DNA of 64,000 bases from Patella vulgata (Eukaryota > Mollusca > Gastropoda > Patellidae), in assembly GCF_932274485.2 (NCBI RefSeq), contig NC_065884.2:33375540-33439539 (forward strand), given 5' to 3'. Position numbers and translations under genes: made by a program. The notes under the pieces are model-generated. The model worked only from the letters and a program-made list of their open reading frames with translations. It was not told the DNA's origin and searched no databases. This document shows, piece after piece, positions 57,609 to 64,000 of this stretch; position 1 is the first letter of the stretch, and each line of letters starts with the position of its first letter.

Positions 57609-57789
57609 ATAGATGCCAGTATTCACATACACACTCAACTTTCAACGCAAAATAATTCAAAAACGCAGATAGAAGGTGCTGATTTTAAAATATGGCGCCA
57701 GGGCTTAAATCCCAAACTGTCAATCAACATTCCATTATTTAGACTTCAAAAGAAAAGGGACCCAGTACAAAACAAGACAGAATATTTTG

Positions 57790-57965
57790 TTCACAAGTGG
57801 AATAATATTTTAAAGATTTGTACCTCAAATTGATTAGTTTCTTTTCCTAAATGTGGTTGAAATAAGTTGAAAGAAATCGAAAAAAAGGTGAAACATTAAA
57901 CGATTTGATCAAATACAACAGCTGTGCTAAATTTATAAAAATGGTTGCCGAACGAGAATTAGCAA
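57790..57965 (+). repeat. Left arm of the inverted duplication, inner part
   Basis: 'ttgtacctcaaattgattag' to 'cgaacgagaattagc' matches the reverse complement of about 59390-59570. The arms then diverge. Bases 57966-58350 hold a faint SINE-like phrase near 58215 and nothing else. Confidence 0.7.
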
Positions 57966-58352
57966 CGATGATTTAATAACAAAAAGCGAATTGGATGCAT
58001 TGATAATTACAGGAATATGAAACATTTAAAATATACCACAGTCTGTTAAAATATTAAGAAGAAAAAAAATGTGTCACGATGCAAATCCATAAAATAGAAA
58101 TTTCCGTATTGATAATACAACACAGCCTGTCCAATTAGTGGTAATTCACACACAGAATTACCCCCTGATATAAAGGTGTATACGGTCCATGATGTAACAG
58201 ATCAAAGAAAGGCGTATGCCCATCTTCACACGTAGGCTCAAATAACCCAACCAGAAAGCATACAGTTCCACCTTACAATGAGTTCAATTTATTTAAGGTT
58301 TATTATATAATGAATAATACATTTTGGAATTCTTAGTATATTAAATTGTTTT

Positions 58353-58445
58353 TAACAACCACCAATCAATTATCGTCAATAATCACAAATCACAACTCAC
58401 TCAGCAGAATGGGTTCAATAATCAACACCAGATTAAATATTTTTC
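58353..58445 (+). repeat. Direct repeat left of the piggyBac-like element
   Basis: 'accaatcaattatcgtcaat' to 'accagattaaat' recurs at 59200-59275. The two copies closely flank the element at 58465-59198 in the same orientation. Confidence 0.8.
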
Positions 58446-58464
58446 AATTTTTTTTTAAACTGCT

Positions 58465-59198
58465 TTAACTCTTAACTGACCCACGGCGACTTTTCTCGAC
58501 GCCTATAACGTTACCGTTAAGTACCCACGTCGACTTTTGTCAACAAAATCAGTTAGCCGAATGCAACGTTTCTAGCGTAATGAGAGTTACTTCCCTTATG
58601 GACAGACGACTTTTTCTCGTTTGTTTACTTCCTGTTTAACATTTTGACAGTGAAAAATCTTACTATTTCTTTTTGAAAAACTATAATAAAAAAGTGATAT
58701 GTCTAGGCCTATAGGGCAACGTTTTCCTAACGACGGATTACCATCCTTATTGAATGACAGTGATTCAGATTTTATCGGTGGTGTAGAATTTTATAGTTTT
58801 GTGTTAGAACGTGATAGGCCAGTTGGCCTACTCAGGCTACTGATAAGTTATAGAACTACAAGTAGGCTTAATCAACAAATTACTTAAATAAGCTTTAAAA
58901 GAGATTCATGATGAATAATTTTTAGTTCATAACCGCCGAACAAAAAAAGTAGAACTTATATACATGAATTTTGCATGAAATGTCTAAATTAATTTTTGGT
59001 ATAAGCTTATATATAATTCATATTTATGAAAATAACATTAAATTTAGATTATTCCATCCATTTACATGTAGGGCCTATCTACAGTTGTTTTTTAATAATA
59101 TGACTTTAAAATGTATGTATATTTTAACACTATTGACGATTATGACGTGGGTTTTTATGACTTTATGACGTCAAACCTCTGGGTCATTTAAGAGTTAA
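58465..59198 (+). mobile_element. piggyBac-like element with TTAA ends
   Basis: TTAA at 58465-58468 and 59195-59198 begins the inverted ends TTAACTCTTAACTGACCCA (left) and TTAACTCTTAAATGACCCA (right, reverse complement). TTAA targets are the hallmark of piggyBac. At 734 bp it lacks most of a transposase. A 62-codon frame (58699-58887) begins 'MSRPIGQRFPNDG' and has an acidic 'NDSDSDF' stretch; piggyBac transposases start with a disordered acidic region, so it may be the 5' relic. The right half resembles family E at 35870-36105. Confidence 0.55.
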
Positions 59199-59199
59199 C

Positions 59200-59275
59200 A
59201 ATCACCAATCAATTGTCGTTAATAATCACAACTCACTGAGCAGGTTTGATAATTAAGACCAGATTAAAAAAAACA
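59200..59275 (+). repeat. Direct repeat right of the piggyBac-like element
   Basis: Partner of 58353-58445. Confidence 0.8.
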
Positions 59276-59389
59276 AAAAACAAAAGGCAGGTAATCGTTT
59301 ATTATTTCATTTTATTTCAACAACATATATGTTTCTTTCAACTTATTTCAACAACATATAGTAAAAGGTGCGAATCAATTGAGATGTAA

Positions 59390-59680
59390 ATCATGTGTGT
59401 ATTCTAATTCTCGTTTGGCAGCCATTTTTATAAATTTAGCGCAGCCATTGGATTTGATTAAATTGTTTAATTATGTATCACCTTTATTTCAATTTCTTTC
59501 AACTTACATCAACCACATTTAGGAACTAATCAATTTGAGGTACAAATCTCGTGCATATTCTAATTCTGGTTCGGTATATTCAATTTCTTTCAACTGATTT
59601 CAACAATATAGGAAAAGGTATGAATCAATTTGAGATACGAAGTGAAGTACGAAAACTGCTCATGTGAGGTACGAATGAAC
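59390..59680 (-). repeat. Right arm of the inverted duplication, inner part
   Basis: Matches 57790-57965 in reverse complement. It contains its own local repeats of 'tttctttcaactta(t/c)' (59325, 59500, 59585). Confidence 0.7.
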
Positions 59681-59707
59681 CAAGTACGAAAAAACCTGCA
59701 CCCTTCT

Positions 59708-59745
59708 GTGTGTGAGTTAGTTGTATTTGACGTCCGCTTCACAAC
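59708..59745 (-). mobile_element. Tiny 5'-truncated LINE insertion
   Basis: On the minus strand 'gaagcggacgtcaaatacaa' then 'ctaactcacacaca': the last 35 or so bases of the LINE at 11516-16970. It interrupts the right arm of the inverted duplication. Confidence 0.8.
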
Positions 59746-59754
59746 TAACTCATC

Positions 59755-60232
59755 ATGAATATATGATGTACATTTTCTAATAACATACTGTCACCTTTTA
59801 ATACAATGTTAGTGTTAATTTTGATTAACAAAATGGAACAAGTATTATCAGTATCACTCAGTAAAATTTAATGATTAGCGTCGCCTTTCAGTCGTAGCTA
59901 TTTCTGCCTAGAAAGTCTTGACAGCACGAACTCTGTAAAATTTAATGACTGGCATCACCTTTCAGTCTGAAGAACAGTTCCGTTCGACTTATACATTCCA
60001 CCTTACTTGTGGTTCTGTAACCTCTAATCTAAAACACTCTTTCGATCTCATCTAATATAGTACATGCCACAAAAACATCAAATTAACTTACTTATGATAT
60101 CCCCATGCTTTATAAAAATTAAACTTAATATATGATTCAATTCCTTTTTGAATTGGTTTTCTCTGAAATAAAGTTTATTTGGTAGGTTTTATTTGGTTTT
60201 CAGCAAAAAATGGGCCGTGCTATAATATTAAA
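59755..60232 (-). repeat. Right arm of the inverted duplication, outer part
   Basis: Matches 57166-57260 and then 55085-55473 in reverse complement with no gap between, so it preserves the arrangement before the family A element entered the left arm. Confidence 0.88.
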
Positions 60233-60239
60233 AAGAAAT

Positions 60240-61255
60240 AAAGAGATCGAATTATTAGTTTATTTTCACGTTTTGTCTTACACAATAGACATATTGTTAG
60301 CTTCTGACACATGTGTATTAATTCTACAAGCGTTCTGTGTTTATTGCCCCAGATAATCGCACTACCCTTCAACCCAAAATGCTTTCTATAGATATGATGG
60401 GTGCAATACCCGTGCTGCCAGTCTTAATTGCGAAGACATAGTCTTTAAACAAAAGGATTTAATCAGGGCAGGGAGTCGACATGTACACATGTAAATCAGA
60501 TGTGTGAGTTTATCATTCGTGGATGTGTTATGTCAGTGTGGGAAATACTGTTTTAAATGGATATATAGATACACGTTTTATGATTGTGGACGACGTTATG
60601 TGCATCTCGAGAAAGCTTTGCTTCGGGACCGTCCCGTCGCCATTAAACATCCAGCATTTGTTTTGCCATAGTGATCTTGAAAAATAATCCCCTGACAATG
60701 ACAGGCATACAGATACCTACCGTAGTATGAAAGCTGAAAACTAGTTAACCGTATCGCAACAGGTCAGTACGAAAACTAACACTAAATACAGTATTTAAAC
60801 ACTGTTCAGCGAATCTAACATTGTGCGGTAAGATAGGCATTTGGGTGCAAAACTGAACGATGGCTCAGAACTAAACGCATCGTAATATATGAACATCGCA
60901 CATGAAATTGGATGTTTGACAACAAAATTGAACACCTTGTGTAATTGGACACTTTGACTAATTTTAATCACGGCTCGGGGAAATTGAACGGTCCAACTAA
61001 TTATTGAACAGTCGTGATAATTAAGCGGGACGCTTATAATTAAACACGTGTCGACAAACTAAACACTAGAAAATCCAAGTAGAGGATGATAAAACCCCCA
61101 CACTCGATAATAAAGGAGGGCGGAAGATTCCCTAGAACAGTGCAGGCAAGTCTGGATCTCAGTGATGCATCTCAGGAACCAATCCGTGAAAAATATCAAA
61201 AAAGAGAATCCCCAGCAACAGACTTCACAACACTGTGTAGATGGTTTTTAAAAAT
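60240..61255. other. No gene recognised; weak short-period repeats
   Basis: At 60840-61075 phrases such as 'aaattgaaca', 'aattggaca' and 'aaactaaaca' recur every 20-30 bases, too diverged to define a unit. A 96-codon frame at 61086-61376 runs through the hammerhead on the opposite strand and has no domain. Confidence 0.4.
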
Positions 61256-61261
61256 TATATT

Positions 61262-61312
61262 CCAAGTCCAGTACATGTTTCGGGCTAACAGCCCTTCATC
61301 AGCCAGAGTTGA
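61262..61312 (-). ncRNA. Hammerhead ribozyme motif of PLE2
   Basis: On the minus strand: stem I 5' strand (61312-61303), CTGATGA (61302-61296), one extra A, stem II GGGCT/AGCCC with loop GTT (61294-61282), GAAAC (61281-61277), a two-pair stem III, the cleavage triplet GTA, and stem I 3' strand CTGGACTTGG (61271-61262). Stem I forms nine of ten pairs if G-U is allowed. All core positions fit the consensus. Very short stem III is known for hammerheads of Penelope-like elements. Confidence 0.75.
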
Positions 61313-61521
61313 AAATGATATAACAAAAAAAATCCAAGCTATTTATACTAATCTTGGCGCATGCGCCTTACTCTAATTAAAAATAATCCCTGGACTGGGA
61401 TTAAAAAAGTGAATGTTTTCTAAAAATAGATTAAACGAAAAAAAACCTATACTGGGATTTAAAATTAGAAAAAGTTGATGTTATAAAAATCCTTGTACTA
61501 GGATTTTATAAAAATATTGGT

Positions 61522-61960
61522 TTAAATATTGTTATATTCTTCCATTAGTTGCTTCCAAGCATCATCGAACTGGTCTTGGGTTGTATTCAATCTGTATTCA
61601 TCAATACTTGGTATAACTTCTAGATCGTATTGTAAGAGATCAAACTGGTCTTTTAAAGTTTTTGATTTCTCAGGTACATCAATTTCTCTAATGGAGGGAT
61701 TTCTTCTGCGGGCCTCAAATGTAGTTGGTGCAGTTGGTATACAGCTTGGCGGCATCTCAAAATCAGCAATGTTTTTCTTCTGTAGAATTTTCTTTTTAGG
61801 TTTCTTATCTTCTTTTTTCTTACTTAGTTTTTTTCAGTTGTTTGTATTCTTCTTATTCTTCTATGCTGTCAAGTTTATGGAATTTTAATCTATGCTTGTA
61901 CAGGTTATGTCTTCTAGTGTAGCTGGTTTGACAGATTGTGCACTTAACCATGGCGTCCAT
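61522..61960 (-). pseudogene. Small zinc-finger reading frame next to PLE2
   Basis: On the minus strand a frame starting at 61960 reads 'MDAMVKCTICQTSYTRRHN' and 'LYKHRLKFH', a C2H2 finger with spacing Cys-2-Cys-12-His-4-His, and stops after 35 codons. A Lys-rich stretch follows in another frame, then 61755-61522 encodes 77 residues that are acidic and helix-prone ('QFDDAWKQLMEEYNN'). The parts look like one decayed small protein of about 140 residues lying between the PLE2 endonuclease and its ribozyme. The function is not known. Confidence 0.45.
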
Positions 61961-62089
61961 TTTGAATTTCAGCAAGGAATTATTTGAAAAAATGATTAAG
62001 CTTGTTCGTTGAGTCCCCCAGGACACGTTGTCACTAGCAACGTTATGAAACTTTCCTCATGACGTAATCGTTTGTTTAAATTACGCGAA

Positions 62090-62540
62090 GTTTTTGCAAG
62101 AATTTTAATGCTTAAAGTATGTTTATCCATGTTGAAATGAATGCTTACCGGCGTGTCTTTGAAATTTCATATATCACATAGATGGTTGTAAAATCTATGT
62201 TTGCAGGTATCGGAAGTTTGGCCAATATATTGAATCCCACAAAAATTGCAGGAAATGGCATGAATTATAAAAGGGGTGTCGCATGTGAGGTGGCTTTTAA
62301 TATAATATTTCTTTTGATTTACATGAGATTGAATAAATGAAGTAGCAGTGAGGTGTCAGCAAACGGAACAGTTATTGCTGCATTTATAACAGCCTCTAGG
62401 TTGGGGTATCAAGATAGAAATGTCGGATCGTATTAATAAATCTTTGAGATTTTTGTTCCGTCTATAACAAATTTTAAGCGGAGTATTCAAGATAAAGTTG
62501 GTTACGAAATTGATGAATATATACGGGCGATATTGTAAAC
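62090..62540 (-). pseudogene. PLE2: end of reverse transcriptase and GIY-YIG endonuclease
   Basis: On the minus strand, in changing frames: 'CYRRNKNLKDLLIRSDI', the usual linker after the reverse transcriptase; 'GCYKCSNNCSVC', a Cys cluster; 'HAISCNFCGIQYIGQTSD', the endonuclease core; and 'HRFYNHL'. The layout is of a Penelope-like element of a different type from PLE1, with more Cys residues before the endonuclease. The reverse transcriptase itself is absent; the copy is decayed. Confidence 0.8.
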
Positions 62541-62824
62541 AAATTAGGAAAATAGTGTACTTGCGATGAATGAATTATCTTGTTATTGTTATATTTTATG
62601 AATGTATAAATAAATAAATGATGATAATTGATTCTTTTATTTATAAGGTGGGTGGGTATAAATGTCGATGTGAGATTGGATTTTTGTGTGACTGTCCTTG
62701 ACCCAATTAAAGCCGATCGACATTCCAATAGCATGTAGTTTTTTACTTCTTATTATGTGCTAAAAATAGCACCACTTTCTACGTGAGAAAAATGACCGGT
62801 TAGGAAAATTTTGAAGTGGAAGCC

Positions 62825-63205
62825 CGCCAAGGTCTATTGAATTTCAGCAATTTCCGTCAATGATTTCTAGAGTTATGGCCCTTGTTTTACTTTTTGAACC
62901 TTGTGAACGTTCAAATGACAAAAGTTATCATCCAATCTGTATGAAATTTATATGCATTGTTTGAATTAGTAAAACGAAAAAGCCTGTCAAATTTCAAAAT
63001 TTTCTGTAAATTACTTCCAGAGTTAAGGCCCTTGTTTCAGTTTGTAGAACCTTGTGAACCCTCAAATGACAAAAATTATAATCTGATCTGTAAATGCCCC
63101 CAGTTACCTACAAAAGAATAATATGCGTCAACTCTTGTCGACCACTCAGACGATTTAGTTGCTGTGGGGGTATGTTTCATTGCCTGGCAACCTATCTTTA
63201 GTCCT
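62825..63205 (+). mobile_element. Helentron-type element, family A, 5'-truncated
   Basis: Two core units ('gagttatggcccttgtttta'), the pre-terminal block 'cctacaaaagaataat' and the 3' end 'ctgtgggggtatg' with 'attgcctggcaacctatctt'. It shares all of these with A1 at 40100-40276. Confidence 0.8.
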
Positions 63206-63308
63206 GTTTCATTTGGGGTCTTTTTTGGGAGGTGTTCTTCTGTTTGAAAATGTTTTGAAGACAACCACCTGTAAAAGATAAATGGACATTACTACATATC
63301 AACATGAT

Positions 63309-63650
63309 TATTAGGAGCCACGGCGGCTAAATGAGTAAGATGCAGGCTTGCTAGCCTGCAGGTCTCGAATTGGACCCCAGTACTGGCCAAGAAAGTTTAT
63401 CAGGATTTTCCGATGTGGGTTCTCCTTGTCAGTGGTGCAAGATGGGGGGCCTGGCTGACAGCTATCTAGTCGTTTGGCTGGGACGAAAAACGTGGCGTTC
63501 ACGTAAAAGATCCCTTGGCGGATGCAATTCGATATAGAAGAAGGCCATAGCGCAAAATGTCCCTCATAGCACACTGCAATGGCATATGCCCGTCTTCATT
63601 AGCCCCACTTAGCCCACATTAGGACGTTAAACCCCATTTCATTTCATTTC
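63309..63650 (+). mobile_element. tRNA-derived SINE, diverged copy
   Basis: A box 'cggctaaatgagtaag' and the rest of the head are recognisable, but the B box region reads 'tctcgaattggacccc', so transcription from it is unlikely. The body has several small gaps. The CATTT tail is at about 63635-63650, with a possible 8-bp duplication ATTATTAG on both sides. After 63650 nothing is recognised to the end of the window. Confidence 0.85.
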
Positions 63651-64000
63651 ACATTATTAGCCCCTGCTGTTTGATCATTAGTCTTGTTAAATGACATCAG
63701 GGTTTTAAACAAGTTTTCATTTGCACAGACAAAACATTGTTACTTATTTTCTGTGTCTCTATTCGCCTTTTATTTCCAAAATGTCGTAACTTTACATTCA
63801 GCAATAAATGACAAATTAAAACATTTAGTACAGTTAAAACATCATCAAAATGGATTTTCATCAATGTATTATAGACTCGGAATACATTTTCACGATTGGG
63901 AAAAATATTTTAATTTTTATAAAGTCAACTGTTGGTGATTTTTGCCGATCGAGCCGAACAAGTAGAATTTGATAATTATACTTGCAATATTCTGCTATGC

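Overview
This is eukaryotic DNA from an animal genome: AT-rich, spliced, without operons and with few genes. The repeats (a tRNA-derived SINE with a CATTT tail, an RNase H-bearing LINE, Penelope-like elements with GIY-YIG endonuclease, Helentron-type non-autonomous elements carrying ~150-bp tandem cores) point to a marine invertebrate, most likely a mollusc. That placement is inference; no gene in the window fixes the species.

Only one intact host-type gene can be supported: a three-exon gene on the + strand (27484-32308, 486 codons) whose protein looks like the DUF7869-type family and carries three acidic residues in contexts that resemble a DDE/RNase H-fold nuclease. Its start is fixed by an in-frame stop just upstream, both introns have GT-AG borders and compatible phases, and CCAAT- and NRF1-like motifs lie upstream.

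Layout. 1-8580: kilobase-scale tandem units of unknown origin, interrupted at 4931-5260 by a minisatellite whose every unit is a hairpin. 9375-10727: a 1-kb pogo-like element with TA duplications, between two direct repeats. 11516-16970: an almost full-length but decayed LINE on the minus strand. 17660-18137: a possible solo LTR. 18168-19350: a triplicated sequence. 19880-24325: a Helentron-type element split by a 4-kb inverted-repeat structure that holds a SINE and a 150-bp palindrome. 24640-26595: tandem repeats. 26735-32460: ribozyme-like motif, promoter, gene and repeat-filled introns. 32495-43700: Helentron-type elements, SINEs and short interspersed families. 44030-49605: two more Helentron-type elements, one split by a Penelope-like element with a long open reading frame. 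50510-52774: a fold-back transposon with 9-bp target duplication; an uninterrupted relative of its target is also in the window. 55085-60235: a broken-up inverted duplication containing a LINE scrap and a piggyBac-like element. 61262-62540: a second Penelope-like remnant with a well-formed hammerhead ribozyme. 62825-63650: a Helentron-type 3' end and another SINE.

The strongest leads are: the hairpin minisatellite in which stems change while pairing is kept; two unrelated-in-sequence Helentron-type families built to one plan; the fold-back element loaded with TCAAGGTCA nuclear-receptor half-sites; and the hammerhead motifs linked to Penelope-like elements.
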